Shown here: positions 36,730 through 45,653 of the stretch, in pieces
Layout: each line of letters starts with the position of its first letter
Numbering within the stretch: the stretch's first letter is position 1
Assembly: GCA_021741245.1 (NCBI GenBank)
Contig: JAIOYF010000015.1
Span: 1 to 64,000, forward strand
From: Paracoccaceae bacterium
Lineage (GTDB): Bacteria > Pseudomonadota > Alphaproteobacteria > Rhodobacterales > Rhodobacteraceae
Direction: 5' to 3'
DNA length: 64,000 nt
Program-made: the position numbers and the translations under genes
Notes under the pieces: model-generated
Told to the model about the DNA's origin: nothing
What the model saw: the letters and a program-made list of their open reading frames with translations, nothing else
Databases searched by the model: none

Positions 36730-37767
36730 ATGCAGGAAGGTAACGCGTTCTTAATTCTGGTTGGCCTTGCAACCCTTGCCTTTGCATGGGTGCTGATGCC
36801 CTTTTTGGGCGCGGTCTTCTGGGCGGTGATCATCGCGATCATGTTTTATCCGCTGTTTGAGACCTTGACGCGGCGGTTGAAGGGCCATTCCAGTGTGGCA
36901 TCCCTTGTCACGGTGCTGATCGTGGTTCTGATCGTCGTCCTTCCGCTCTTGTTGATCGCGATTGCGATGATCCAAGAGGCGACCTCAGTCCTTACGACCA
37001 TCCAGACCGACGACACGGCCTTGCAAGGTCTTTTCAACCGGGTTTTTGCCATGCTGCCAAACTGGATGACATCCTTGCTGGGGTGGCTGGGATTTTCGGA
37101 TCTTTCGGCGGTTCAGACCAGCATCGCCGAGGCGGTCAGCGGCTGGATCGGCGTGATCGCGCCACAGGTGTTATCCATTGGTCAAAGCACAGTGGGTTTC
37201 TTTGTCAGCCTGTTTGCCATGCTGTATCTGACCTTCTTTTTCTTTCGCGATGGAGAAAGACTGATTGGCTATATCAAGAAGGCATCTCCCTTGCGCCCCG
37301 GGATGCAAAACGCCCTGCTTGCCCGCTTTACGCTTGTGGTGCGCGCCACGGTCAAGGGCGACATCTTGATTGCGATGCTGCAAGGTGGCTTGGGTGGTCT
37401 TGGGTTTTGGGTTCTTGGGATCAGGGCGACGATCCTTTGGACTGTTCTGATGTGCTTTCTTTCCCTGCTGCCGATGTTTGGGGCGGCTTTGGTCTGGCTG
37501 CCCTTTGCCATCTATTTCCTTGCAACGGGGGCAATCTGGGAAGGGGCGGCTTTGCTGATCTATGGCCTGCTGGTGATTGGCTTGGTTGACAATTTCGTGC
37601 GCCCGCTTTTGGTGTCACAAGCGACTAAGATGCCGGAGTTTGTCGTGTTGATTTCCACCCTTGGCGGTGTGGCGACCTTCGGCTTGCAGGGGTTCATCAC
37701 AGGGCCTGTCATCGCCGCGATGTTCATCGCCGTTTGGGCCACCTTCATCGGCCGTGACGAGGTTTGA
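36730..37767 (+). CDS. AI-2E family transporter (PerM/YdiK-like permease)
   Basis: A 345-residue integral membrane protein with about eight helices. Two pairs occur near the N-terminus (FLILVGLATLAFAWVLMPFL; VLIVVLIVVLPLLLIAIAMI), then an extracytoplasmic loop, a central YLTFFFFRDGERL motif, and C-terminal helices with IGLVDNFVRPLLVSQ and the conserved GLQGFITGPVIAAMF. This fold was named after the TqsA autoinducer-2 exporter, but most members have unknown or ion-antiport roles. It heads a plus-strand cluster behind an FNR-type box. Confidence 0.85.
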   Translation: MQEGNAFLILVGLATLAFAWVLMPFLGAVFWAVIIAIMFYPLFETLTRRLKGHSSVASLVTVLIVVLIVVLPLLLIAIAMIQEATSVLTTIQTDDTALQGLFNRVFAMLPNWMTSLLGWLGFSDLSAVQTSIAEAVSGWIGVIAPQVLSIGQSTVGFFVSLFAMLYLTFFFFRDGERLIGYIKKASPLRPGMQNALLARFTLVVRATVKGDILIAMLQGGLGGLGFWVLGIRATILWTVLMCFLSLLPMFGAALVWLPFAIYFLATGAIWEGAALLIYGLLVIGLVDNFVRPLLVSQATKMPEFVVLISTLGGVATFGLQGFITGPVIAAMFIAVWATFIGRDEV

Positions 37768-37812
37768 TTTCAACCTTTCAGACTTGCCAAGTAGTCAAAA
37801 CTCCGCCGAACG

Positions 37813-37826
37813 TTGATCGAGGTCAG
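37813..37826 (+). promoter_or_regulatory. Degenerate FNR-type site
   Basis: TTGAT-CGAG-GTCAG keeps the left half-site exactly and three of five bases of the right half. It is 83-96 bases upstream of the host-attachment family gene at 37909. It is supportive only because of the perfect site nearby at 36566. Confidence 0.3.
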
Positions 37827-37908
37827 TGCGAGCGACCCCCTTTTTGGTATACTAGGGGTCAGTTGGCGACTTTGCGTCACCTGTGATTGGCAAGAAAGGG
37901 TTGGTCAG

Positions 37909-38379
37909 ATGAAAGATATCGTCTGGGCGCTTGTGATGAATTCCACACAGGCTCGGATCATCAAAGGCATCACCAAGAACGCCTTGGAGGATGTGCCTGA
38001 ACTGGTCTTGGAAACCGATCACAAAGATCTTGGAGAGATCATGTCCGACAAGCCGGGACGCAGTTTTGCATCGGTCGGGTCGGGCCGTTCGGCCATGGAA
38101 TATGCCTCTGACCCGGTGAAAGACGCCAAACGGGCTTTTGTGGCGCAGGCGATCACGCTGTTGCACCAGCATTTCGTAAAGCACAGCTTTACCCATCTTG
38201 CGATCATCGCAGAGCCGGTGATCCTGGGCATGTTGCGCGATGATCTGCCTGCCGACCTTTCCGCTGTGGTCATTGCAGAGATGCCAAAGAACTTGCTCCA
38301 CGAACGCCCACAGGCGCTGCGCCAGATCGTCAGCGAATTTGTCTTTGCACCGGGCGATGCCCGAGGCTCGGACGCTTAA
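37909..38379 (+). CDS. Host attachment (Host_attach/baeRF-like) family protein
   Basis: A 156-residue cytosolic protein. The start VWALVMNSTQARIIKG is the typical first strand of this family, which belongs to the bacterial/archaeal eRF1-related fold; later segments SDKPGRSFASVGSGRSAMEY and HLAIIAEPVILGMLRDDLP also fit. The name comes from Agrobacterium attachment work and the molecular role is not settled. I chose the ATG at 37909; the open frame from 37813 has no ribosome-binding site and overlaps a possible FNR site. DUF883 follows 24 bases downstream. Confidence 0.8.
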   Translation: MKDIVWALVMNSTQARIIKGITKNALEDVPELVLETDHKDLGEIMSDKPGRSFASVGSGRSAMEYASDPVKDAKRAFVAQAITLLHQHFVKHSFTHLAIIAEPVILGMLRDDLPADLSAVVIAEMPKNLLHERPQALRQIVSEFVFAPGDARGSDA

Positions 38380-38403
38380 ATTGTACATAAAGGAGAAGCC
38401 AAA

Positions 38404-38745
38404 ATGGCAGAAGTGACGGAAAAAACCGCAAAAACCAATGGCTCAAAATCTGTCGTCAATGAGGGCGACATTGAAGCACAACTGGAGGCGATCCGTGCGG
38501 ATGTCACGGCCCTCTCATCTATGATGGGGGCGATTTTCAAGGAGAAGGTTCACGAATTCGAGGCAACCGCAGGGGCTGCGGCAGAGGAGGCAAATGCCAA
38601 GGCCAAAAAGGCCCGCAAGTATCTGGAGGACAGCGTTGATCAGGCCGAAAAGGCGCTCGACAGCCGGGTGCAGGACAATCCACTGCAAAGCATAGCCATG
38701 GCCTTTGGCTTGGGTGTTCTGGTCGCATATCTGTTTCGGCGATAG
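38404..38745 (+). CDS. DUF883 family protein (ElaB/YqjD-like), membrane-anchored
   Basis: A 113-residue protein with a charged, coiled-coil-prone middle (EAQLEAIRADVTALSSMM; AAEEANAKAKKARKYLED) and a single C-terminal membrane segment ending QSIAMAFGLGVLVAYLFRR. That layout is typical of ElaB/YqjD/DUF883 proteins, which are tail-anchored and in E. coli bind ribosomes in stationary phase. AAAGGAGAAG lies just before the start. The holin-like gene begins 11 bases downstream, so the two are probably cotranscribed, as in yqjD-yqjE pairs. Confidence 0.85.
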   Translation: MAEVTEKTAKTNGSKSVVNEGDIEAQLEAIRADVTALSSMMGAIFKEKVHEFEATAGAAAEEANAKAKKARKYLEDSVDQAEKALDSRVQDNPLQSIAMAFGLGVLVAYLFRR

Positions 38746-38755
38746 GCCTCACTTG

Positions 38756-39184
38756 ATGATGAAGGATGTCTTGGCGGCGATCCCGTCGCTTGTTGCGCGG
38801 CGGGTCAAACGCAAGGTGCGCCGCCAGATGGTCAGCGCCTTGCTTTTGGGCCTGGCCCTGTTCTTTGCAGGTATCGCTGGCGTTGCGGGGATTGCTGCGC
38901 TTTGGGTCGTTCTTGCGGCCCAATGGGGCGCGCTTGCGGCGTGGCTGATGATCGCCTGCGCGGCCCTGCTGCTTGCGGTGCTGTTGATCGGCTTGGTGGC
39001 ATGGCGCAGTGCGGTCGCGCAGCGCAGGCAACAGGCAGAGCGTGATCAATGGCAACAAACCCTTTTGGCCGCCAAGGCAATGGTTCCCGATCTTTCAGCC
39101 GGCAACGCCATGCTGATTGCAACGGTGCTTGGCTTGCTTGTGGGCCTGACGGCAGGGTCAAACGACCCAAAGGACAAATCCTGA
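38756..39184 (+). CDS. Phage-holin-family (YqjE/holin superfamily III-like) membrane protein
   Basis: A 142-residue small inner-membrane protein. A basic N-terminus (RRVKRKVRRQMVSALLLGLA) is followed by two hydrophobic helices (about residues 24-45 and 53-75), a charged helix rich in Arg/Gln, and a C-terminal hydrophobic stretch (MLIATVLGLLVGLTAGS). The pattern fits holin superfamily III/YqjE proteins that sit beside DUF883 genes; it is not a phage gene in this setting. Two ATGs in tandem (38756 and 38759) are possible starts. Confidence 0.7.
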   Translation: MMKDVLAAIPSLVARRVKRKVRRQMVSALLLGLALFFAGIAGVAGIAALWVVLAAQWGALAAWLMIACAALLLAVLLIGLVAWRSAVAQRRQQAERDQWQQTLLAAKAMVPDLSAGNAMLIATVLGLLVGLTAGSNDPKDKS

Positions 39185-39246
39185 CGGCAAGGTGCGGGGC
39201 GCGCAACCTGCCAAACTCATCCACAAAACGACGAAGGAAGTTCACA

Positions 39247-39585
39247 ATGGTGCACGAAGACAACAATGGATCAACGGTCGATGCTTCCATCTCAGGCGAT
39301 GATCATGCGCACAAGCGTACATGGACGGAACAAATTCACGTGCGCGGCGAGGATCTGGTGACCTGTGTCAAACGGCTTGCAGCCGAAGGGCAGGTCAAGC
39401 GTATCCGGGTGATTGAGCCTGATGGTGACATCATGATCGAAATGCCCCTAACCATTGGGGCAATCGCGGGTGGCGCTGTCATCCTTGCCGCGCCTTTGCT
39501 GGCCGTGATCGGTGCCTTGGCGGCCTTTGTGACTGAGGTTAAGGTCGAGGTGGTGCGCGGGGCGGAAGCCGAGAAAAAGGAATGA
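39247..39585 (+). CDS. DUF4342 family protein
   Basis: A 112-residue protein. After a short polar lead, RTWTEQIHVRGEDLVTCVKR and the strand RIRVIEPDGDIMIEMPLTIG are followed by one membrane helix (VILAAPLLAVIGALAAFVT) and VKVEVVR, which is the DUF4342 layout. The function is unknown; members often accompany stress and envelope genes. The start at 39247 has AAGGAAG upstream; the longer open frame from 39049 lies over the holin gene and is not used. Confidence 0.8.
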   Translation: MVHEDNNGSTVDASISGDDHAHKRTWTEQIHVRGEDLVTCVKRLAAEGQVKRIRVIEPDGDIMIEMPLTIGAIAGGAVILAAPLLAVIGALAAFVTEVKVEVVRGAEAEKKE

Positions 39586-39616
39586 TGGAACGCCAAGCGA
39601 CCACTTCAAATCGGCA

Positions 39617-41176
39617 CTACAGCCAGCGTTGAATGGGCAAACGGCCAACAACCCATGACACCGCGCGCCAAAGCCATGTCGCCTCGGGTTCGACCCACAT
39701 CACCGCGGGCAAGCCTTTGCGGGCAACGGTCCAGCGTGTGGCCCCCTTGTGCAGGGACAGGGCATAGGCATTGCCTGCCTCGGCATCGGCATCAAAAAAT
39801 GCGGACAGCTCCGCCACCAAGGCAGGTTCCTCGAACAAGATGCCCATCTCTGTGTTGGTGAAGGCCGACCGCAGATCAAAGTTGAGCGACCCGACAATGG
39901 CGCGGCAATCGTCGATGATGAACACCTTGGCATGGATCACGTCGCGCTGCCGGCGCGTTCGGGCAGCGGGGGCAAACTCAAAGATCCGCGCCCCGGCGGC
40001 CAAAAGCGGGCCCCGGTAGCGTCGATAGGCCCCGTGCACGAAGACGTTGTCAGAGGCCGACAGGGCATTTGTCAGCAGTGAAACCTTGACCCCCTTGCGC
40101 AAAAGCGCTTTCAGCGCGGCCAGACCAATGGCGCCGGGCACAAAATACGGGGTGATCAGTTTCACCGAGTGTTCAGCGCCAGTCAAAATGGGTTGAACCT
40201 GCGCTGCCATGGAAGGTTTGTCTTGCAATCCATAGGCCTTGCCCGGCGGGTCGGCCAGCACGCGTGCCATCTTCGTCCAATGCAACCTGTCAACCAAGAG
40301 GGTGGCTGCGCTGTGGTTGGCCGAGGCTCTTTGCCAATAGGCCTGTGCTGTCGCGGTCTGTGTGCGTTGAGTCAGTTGTTTGCGAAAGCGCTTGGGGGTG
40401 AAGTGGAATTTTGGCCAGAGCGCCACGATGGGCAGGACAAGCCCAAGGTTCCAATAGCTGTCAAACAGCGCCTCGACCTCGGCCACCAAGGGGCCAGCCA
40501 CCAGCAGATCGGCATCGCGGGACATGCGTTGTGCCCGTGCCCGGCCGCGCTGCGCCGCACCAAAGTAGGTGTCGCCGATGTTGCGCCCACCCACAATCGC
40601 CAGACGCCCGTCCGCGATCCAGGCTTTGTTATGCAGCCGCCGATTGAACCGTGACAGGCCAAGGGCGATTTCAAGCCCGCGCAGCATAACATGGCCCCGG
40701 TTCCGGATCGGATTGAACAAACGCACCTCGATCATCGGATGCTGGTTCAGAGCCAGAAATGCCAGATCATAGCCTTGCACATTCACATCATCGAGCAAGA
40801 GCCGCACGCGCACCCCACGATCCGCCGCCGCCTGAAGATCGCGCAGCAGCAGCCATCCCGTCAGGTCTGTCTCCCAGATGTAATACATCAGATCCAGACT
40901 GCGCCCTGCCGTTTGCGCCGACAGCGCGCGCGCGGCAAAGGCTTCGGCGTTGTCAAACAGGCCCGTCAGGCCCGTCTCATCGGGATGTTCCGCCTCGGGC
41001 TGGGTGAAAAGGCGGTCAAGCGCAGTGGGGGGGCCTGTGCGGGGCAGGGCAAATCCATGGCTGCCGCGTGCCCGCTTGGCATATCTGCGCCACGACCGAT
41101 AGGTGACCGCAGAGGCCGCAAGGATCAACAGCACGGCCGCCAGCAGCCAGACCAAGCCGGTCAGCCCAAGGCTCAT
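39617..41176 (-). CDS. Phospholipase D-like/cardiolipin synthase-like protein
   Basis: A 519-residue protein with an N-terminal membrane helix (LTGLVWLLAAVLLILAASAV) and two HKD motifs: HNKAWIADGRLAIVGGRN near residue 175 and HAKVFIIDDCRAIVGSLNFD near residue 412. Both histidines, lysines and aspartates are present, so it should be an active PLD-superfamily phosphatidyltransferase or phosphodiesterase. The region GLVLPIVALWPKFHF and other details place it with cardiolipin-synthase-like proteins of Proteobacteria rather than with toxins. It overlaps the upstream EEP-family gene by 4 bases, so the two form an operon. Confidence 0.84.
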   Translation of the reverse strand: MSLGLTGLVWLLAAVLLILAASAVTYRSWRRYAKRARGSHGFALPRTGPPTALDRLFTQPEAEHPDETGLTGLFDNAEAFAARALSAQTAGRSLDLMYYIWETDLTGWLLLRDLQAAADRGVRVRLLLDDVNVQGYDLAFLALNQHPMIEVRLFNPIRNRGHVMLRGLEIALGLSRFNRRLHNKAWIADGRLAIVGGRNIGDTYFGAAQRGRARAQRMSRDADLLVAGPLVAEVEALFDSYWNLGLVLPIVALWPKFHFTPKRFRKQLTQRTQTATAQAYWQRASANHSAATLLVDRLHWTKMARVLADPPGKAYGLQDKPSMAAQVQPILTGAEHSVKLITPYFVPGAIGLAALKALLRKGVKVSLLTNALSASDNVFVHGAYRRYRGPLLAAGARIFEFAPAARTRRQRDVIHAKVFIIDDCRAIVGSLNFDLRSAFTNTEMGILFEEPALVAELSAFFDADAEAGNAYALSLHKGATRWTVARKGLPAVMWVEPEATWLWRAVSWVVGRLPIQRWL

Positions 41177-41904
41177 GTCGTTTGGGCTGTTGTGTTTGCC
41201 CGCAAGCGAAGGCGTGCCTTGATCGGCAAATGATCCGATGCGATCCGCGCAAGGGGCGTATCATGTGCCATGAAATCGCTGAGTTCCCCTTGTGGGCAAG
41301 ACATCATCCGATCCAGCGCAAACAGCGGGAACCGTGCGGGAAAGCTTTGCGCTGTGGCGGGGGAGGAGAACCTTTCGGAAAGGGGACGGAGGGAGGAGCC
41401 TGCGTCGCGTCGCCACTCGTTCAGATCGCCCATCAGCAGGGTTGGACGGTCCTCCAGCGTGGCCAGCTTTTCCATCAGGGCGCGGGTCTGGCGTCTGCGC
41501 GATCCGGGCAGCAGCCCCAAATGCGCCGAGATCACACGAAGGGGTTGCCCTGCGATCTGCAGATCCGTCATCAGCGCCCCGCGCGGCTCCAGTCCCGGCA
41601 GGTGCAGGTGGTGGACCACCTCGACCAAAGCATTGCGCACAAGCAGCAGGTTGCCGTGAAAGCCATGGCCATCAAACAGGCTTTCGGTTGGAACGGCGAT
41701 CAAGCCCAGATCGCTGCGCAGAGCCTCCAGATCCATCAGGCCTGTGCGGTTGCCAAAGCGCAGGTCAACCTCTTGCAAAGAAAGAATATCCGCGCCGATT
41801 TCGGCAATAACAGCAGCCGTGCGCCCCGGATCGCGCCGCCCGTCACCCCCCACCGCCTTGTGCACATTATAAGAGGCCACGTTGAAGTGTGTGGGGTCAG
41901 TCAT
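41173..41904 (-). CDS. Endonuclease/exonuclease/phosphatase (EEP) family protein
   Basis: A 243-residue EEP-fold hydrolase. The motifs are in order: VASYNVHKAVGGDGRRD, ILSLQEVDLRF (metal-binding Glu), VISAHLGLLPGSRRRQ, LMGDLNEWR (Asp/Asn catalytic pair) and the final IASDHLPIKA. Related genes next to cardiolipin-synthase-like proteins are usual (YbhP/YbhO in E. coli), which suggests a phospholipid-headgroup or similar phosphodiester role rather than DNA repair. I used the ATG at 41904; the longer frame to 41934 would need a TTG start. Confidence 0.82.
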   Translation of the reverse strand: MTDPTHFNVASYNVHKAVGGDGRRDPGRTAAVIAEIGADILSLQEVDLRFGNRTGLMDLEALRSDLGLIAVPTESLFDGHGFHGNLLLVRNALVEVVHHLHLPGLEPRGALMTDLQIAGQPLRVISAHLGLLPGSRRRQTRALMEKLATLEDRPTLLMGDLNEWRRDAGSSLRPLSERFSSPATAQSFPARFPLFALDRMMSCPQGELSDFMAHDTPLARIASDHLPIKARLRLRANTTAQTT

Positions 41905-42097
41905 CGTGCAACGGTCTCGTCCCGACCAAGCCAACCCGGCACAAGACCTTGATTGCGTTGGCGTTTGGCATGGGAAAAGCCGGATGAGATTGGCAAATGG
42001 TGGGTCGTCATGGAGTCCTCAGGCACATGTGCAGAAAGAGGATACTACCATCCCTTCGCATCTTTGCATTGATCTGGCGCAAGACGTGCGCCCTTTG

Positions 42098-42865
42098 TCA
42101 GCCCGACAGCCCGCCAAAAAGCATGCTTGCCCCCCCAAACAGGATCAAGGTCTCGATCAAGGCCATATGCAAGCGAAGGCTGGTGCGCCGCACCACCCAT
42201 GCCGCGCAGGCGGTGCCGGGGATCGTGCACAGGCCCAAGACCAATGCCAGCACGAAATGCGCCAGCGACAGCGCGTCAAGCGAGCCGAAGATCACGGTTT
42301 TTGCAAGGTTCACGATGACGGAAATGGCCGCATCTGTCGCCAAAAGGGCAGGGCCCGCAAAGCCGATGCCCATCAAGAGCGGCATGATCAGCATACCCGC
42401 GCCCACGATCACCGAGGAAAGAAAACCAAAGGCCGCGCCAATTCCGTAAACACTCAATCGCCCCGGCGCGACGGCAGCGCCCTTGAGCATCCGCCGCAAC
42501 GGCACCGACAGGATAAGAACGGCACCCAGTACAAGTTGGATCACCGCTGAATCCATCCGCACATAAAGTTGCGCCCCCAGCCATGCCATCGGCACCGCAA
42601 TCGCCGAGACCCGCAGAACAGTCGGCAGATCCATCTGCCCGCGATAGAACCACACCCGACTGCCGTTGTTGATCAACATCAGAACCGAGATCAGCGGCAC
42701 CAGCGCCTTTGGCCCCACGATCGGGGTCAGAAAAAGCGTGATCAACAGCCCCGCGCCATAGCCCGACAGCCCACCAAGCATGCCCGCCACAAAACAGACC
42801 GCCATGCCCGCCAAGACCACAAGGGGAGGTATCGACCCAGAAAGAAGCTCTGCCTCGGTCAGCAA
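42098..42865 (-). CDS. TauE/SafE-family sulfite/organosulfonate exporter-like protein
   Basis: A 255-residue membrane protein with about eight helices in two related halves. The signature FVAGMLGGLSGYGAGLLITL is near the N-terminus, and its repeat GAAFGFLSSVIVGAGMLIMP lies in the second half. TauE/SafE proteins export sulfite, sulfoacetate or other small organic anions. The frame appears to start at a TTG (42865) that overlaps the stop of the upstream MmgE/PrpD gene by 7 bases, which suggests coupled translation and a link to that catabolic cluster, perhaps as an acid exporter or importer. Confidence 0.8.
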   Translation of the reverse strand: MLTEAELLSGSIPPLVVLAGMAVCFVAGMLGGLSGYGAGLLITLFLTPIVGPKALVPLISVLMLINNGSRVWFYRGQMDLPTVLRVSAIAVPMAWLGAQLYVRMDSAVIQLVLGAVLILSVPLRRMLKGAAVAPGRLSVYGIGAAFGFLSSVIVGAGMLIMPLLMGIGFAGPALLATDAAISVIVNLAKTVIFGSLDALSLAHFVLALVLGLCTIPGTACAAWVVRRTSLRLHMALIETLILFGGASMLFGGLSG

Positions 42866-44232
42866 AGACGCAAATCAGCGATATTTGCCGCCTCGCCCGC
42901 CATCAGTGCATCGGCAAAGGCGGCGATCTGGCCTGCGCCGTCGGGATCGCGGCCCGCAAAGGCAAGGTTCGCCCGGCACTTGGCCAAAAGCTCCCCCCGC
43001 GACAGCGGCGCGCGGGCCCCACCACGCAGGCAAGGCGCGCGCGCCTCGACCACTCGACCATCGGTCAGGGTGGCGCGGACGTGCCCGGTATAGTTCGCCG
43101 GATATTCATTCGCCGGATCAACGACGTAAGAAACCTTTCCCACCAGCGCCAAGACACGCGGGTCGCGCACCGTTTCTTCGGTGAATTGCGCAAGGCCCGC
43201 ATCGCCAAAGACAAAACCCGCCGCCACACAATAGGGGCCGCTGAACTTGGCCGCATAGGGGGTGGGCGGCACCTGCTTGCCCGCAAGCGGTGCCCAAAGG
43301 CGATGAACGGTGCCTTCGCCCACCTCGCAGATGATCTCAAGGACATCTTCAGGTCGCACGCCCTGCCGGGCAAGGTCGATGGCGCAATCGACGTAAGGTT
43401 GGGTCATGGTCCCGCAGGCAAAGGGTTTGAAGGCCAGCCGTGTGGATTCCCACCTTGTGCCCAGATCTTCGATCAGTGGCGCGAAATCCGTGGCGCGGGG
43501 CGAGGAGAAGCCGTGGAAGAACCCGTGGTCCCCCTCAAACACCGTCGATGGCCCGGTAAAGCCTGCCGCACCCAAGGCTGCGGCCCGCATCCCCGACTGT
43601 GCTGCCCATCCGGCATGGAGCCGCTTGGTTGACGATCCATCCGCAAGGTATTCAATTATCCCCGAGGCCATGGACCCGGCCACGCCCAAGGCATCGCGGA
43701 TCCCCTGACGATCCAGCCGCAGCGCGGACGCAACCCCCGCCGCCGCCGACATCGCCCCCAGAACGGCTGTGGGGTGAAAGCCCGCCTTGTGCACGGCCTT
43801 ATCAGCCACAAGGCCAAGGCGGCACATGACCTCGATCCCGACAACGATGCCCCGCGCCACATCCGCCGCCGCAAGCCCGTGCCGTTCGGCCGTGGCCAAA
43901 AGGGCGGGCACGATCACGACGCCCGTATGAACCGGGCAGCCCTCAAAGGTATTGTCGTAATCCTCGCCATGCCCGCAGGTGCCGTTGATCGCCGCCGCCG
44001 CCTCGGGCGCGCGGCCTTCCCCAAGGCCAAAGACGGTGGCGCTGCCTGCATCCGGAAAGGCGCGGCGCACGGCGCGGCCATAGTCGGTTTCAAGGGCCGC
44101 GATGGAAAGCCCGACGGTATCAAGGATGGTATCGGCACAGCCCTGCCGTGCTGCCATGGGAACCGCGGTTGCATCAAAATCAACGATCCAGTCGGCAAGG
44201 CGTTCAGAGATGGTGGCAGGCGCGGGCATCAT
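42859..44232 (-). CDS. MmgE/PrpD family protein (copy 1)
   Basis: A 457-residue enzyme of the 2-methylcitrate dehydratase/cis-aconitate decarboxylase fold. It has the helical-domain motif GHGEDYDNTFEGCPVHTG, then HKAGFHPTAVLGAMSAAAGV and SMASGIIEYLADGSSTKRLH, and the lid-domain FKPFACGTMTQPYVDCAIDL. I chose the ATG at 44232 with AGAAGGA five bases upstream; a GTG at 44280 is also in frame. It is the close tandem paralogue of the next gene (same order and wording of motifs). These enzymes dehydrate or decarboxylate tricarboxylic acids; the exact substrate is not clear. Confidence 0.84.
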   Translation of the reverse strand: MMPAPATISERLADWIVDFDATAVPMAARQGCADTILDTVGLSIAALETDYGRAVRRAFPDAGSATVFGLGEGRAPEAAAAINGTCGHGEDYDNTFEGCPVHTGVVIVPALLATAERHGLAAADVARGIVVGIEVMCRLGLVADKAVHKAGFHPTAVLGAMSAAAGVASALRLDRQGIRDALGVAGSMASGIIEYLADGSSTKRLHAGWAAQSGMRAAALGAAGFTGPSTVFEGDHGFFHGFSSPRATDFAPLIEDLGTRWESTRLAFKPFACGTMTQPYVDCAIDLARQGVRPEDVLEIICEVGEGTVHRLWAPLAGKQVPPTPYAAKFSGPYCVAAGFVFGDAGLAQFTEETVRDPRVLALVGKVSYVVDPANEYPANYTGHVRATLTDGRVVEARAPCLRGGARAPLSRGELLAKCRANLAFAGRDPDGAGQIAAFADALMAGEAANIADLRLC

Positions 44233-44273
44233 GTCGTCCTTCTGGTCTGTCTTGATGGTGGATGGGGGCGCTG

Positions 44274-45653
44274 TCAGCACCCGAAACGGGAAAGACCTGA
44301 AAGGTCAGGGTGCCGGGCAAGCCCGCCGACCCAATCGATCAACGCCTCGGCCTGGCCCCCGGACCAGCCGCCGTGCAGGCAATTTGCGCGGGCCTTGGCG
44401 TGGATATCGACCTCGGTCAACGGCTCGCGCTGACCTCCCCGCATATGTGGCTGATCCAGAGCGATCCGCAGCCCATCGACCGTTTCCACCCGGATGTGGC
44501 CGGAATAGTTCTTTGGGTATTCGTTATCTGGATCAATCACATAGCTGATCTTTGCCGCAAGGTTCAGGATCGCGGGATCTTGCACCTTGGCATCGGTGAA
44601 TTGCGCCAAGCCTGCGTCGCCCTCATGAAAGCCGACCGCCATGCAAAACGGCATCGAAAACTTGGCGGCATAGCCCGAAGGCGGGCGGTGCTTGTCGCCA
44701 AGCGGTTCCCACAGGCGGTGCACAAGACCCGCACCTGTGGGGCAGGTGATCGTCTTGATCTGATCCGCAGGCAGGCCCGTGGCCGCCAAACGGATCATGC
44801 AGTCGATATAGGGGTGGATCATCGTGCCACAGGCATAGGGCTTGAACGCGATCCGCTCGGCATACCAATCTTGGCCCAGACCTTCGGTCATATGCCGGAA
44901 ATCCGGGGTCGCCGTCGGGGCAAAGGCGTGGAAAAAGCCGTGGGGGCCGTCAAACACAGTTCTGGGCGCGAAAAAGCCTGTCCGTGCCAGCACAGCTGCG
45001 CGCAAGCCCGATTGCGCCGCCCAACCGGGATGCAGTCGCTTGGTCCATGCCCCGTCTGACAGGTATTCAAGAATGCCCGAGGCCATGCTGCCCGCGATGC
45101 CAAAGGCCATCGCCTGTTCGCGCGGTCCAAGACCAAGAGTCACGCCCGCCGCCGCCGCCGCACCCAAGGCCCCGATCACGCCAACCGGGTGGAACCCCGC
45201 CTTGTGGATTGCGCCGGGGGCCACGTGGTTCAGGCGGCATACGGTCTCCAACCCTGCGACCACGCCCAGCAAGGCTCGCTCGCCACTCAGGCCAAAGCGT
45301 TCCGCCGCAGCCAAGGCGGCAGGAATGGTCATAGCACCCACGCGGATGGGCGCGCCCTCCAGCGTATCGTCAAAATCCTCGCCATGAATCGCCATACCAT
45401 TGGCCACGGCCGCCCCGCCCGCATCCAGACGCCGGGAATGGCCAAGGGCGGTGCAGGGGCCATCGGCATCCCAACCCGTCATGATCTGCTGCATATAGGG
45501 CTCCGCCCGTGCGGCTACGCACAGCCCTGCCGCATCGATCAGGTCAAGGGTAGCCACGCGCCGCATCTCGGCGGGCAGATCTTTGAGCGTCAGATGCGAC
45601 AGCCAGTTGGCATAGCTTTCGGCCAAAGCCGGGGCAGGGGACGCAGATGTCAT
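44274..45653 (-). CDS. MmgE/PrpD family protein (copy 2)
   Basis: A 459-residue enzyme with IHGEDFDDTLEGAPIRVG, HKAGFHPVGVIGALGAAAAA, SMASGILEYLSDGAWTKRLH and FKPYACGTMIHPYIDCMIRL. The order and spacing parallel copy 1, so the pair looks like a tandem duplication that has since diverged. Its start overlaps the GntR regulator stop by ATGA, and copy 1 follows after 41 bases, so regulator, both enzymes and the TauE-like gene form one minus-strand operon. The substrate is unknown, likely a hydroxy- or unsaturated tricarboxylate. Confidence 0.85.
   Translation of the reverse strand: MTSASPAPALAESYANWLSHLTLKDLPAEMRRVATLDLIDAAGLCVAARAEPYMQQIMTGWDADGPCTALGHSRRLDAGGAAVANGMAIHGEDFDDTLEGAPIRVGAMTIPAALAAAERFGLSGERALLGVVAGLETVCRLNHVAPGAIHKAGFHPVGVIGALGAAAAAGVTLGLGPREQAMAFGIAGSMASGILEYLSDGAWTKRLHPGWAAQSGLRAAVLARTGFFAPRTVFDGPHGFFHAFAPTATPDFRHMTEGLGQDWYAERIAFKPYACGTMIHPYIDCMIRLAATGLPADQIKTITCPTGAGLVHRLWEPLGDKHRPPSGYAAKFSMPFCMAVGFHEGDAGLAQFTDAKVQDPAILNLAAKISYVIDPDNEYPKNYSGHIRVETVDGLRIALDQPHMRGGQREPLTEVDIHAKARANCLHGGWSGGQAEALIDWVGGLARHPDLSGLSRFGC

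Noticed and set aside
38756-39184. Prophage signal from the holin-like gene
   Set aside because: No other phage genes are near; holin superfamily III genes beside DUF883 are ordinary chromosomal envelope genes.
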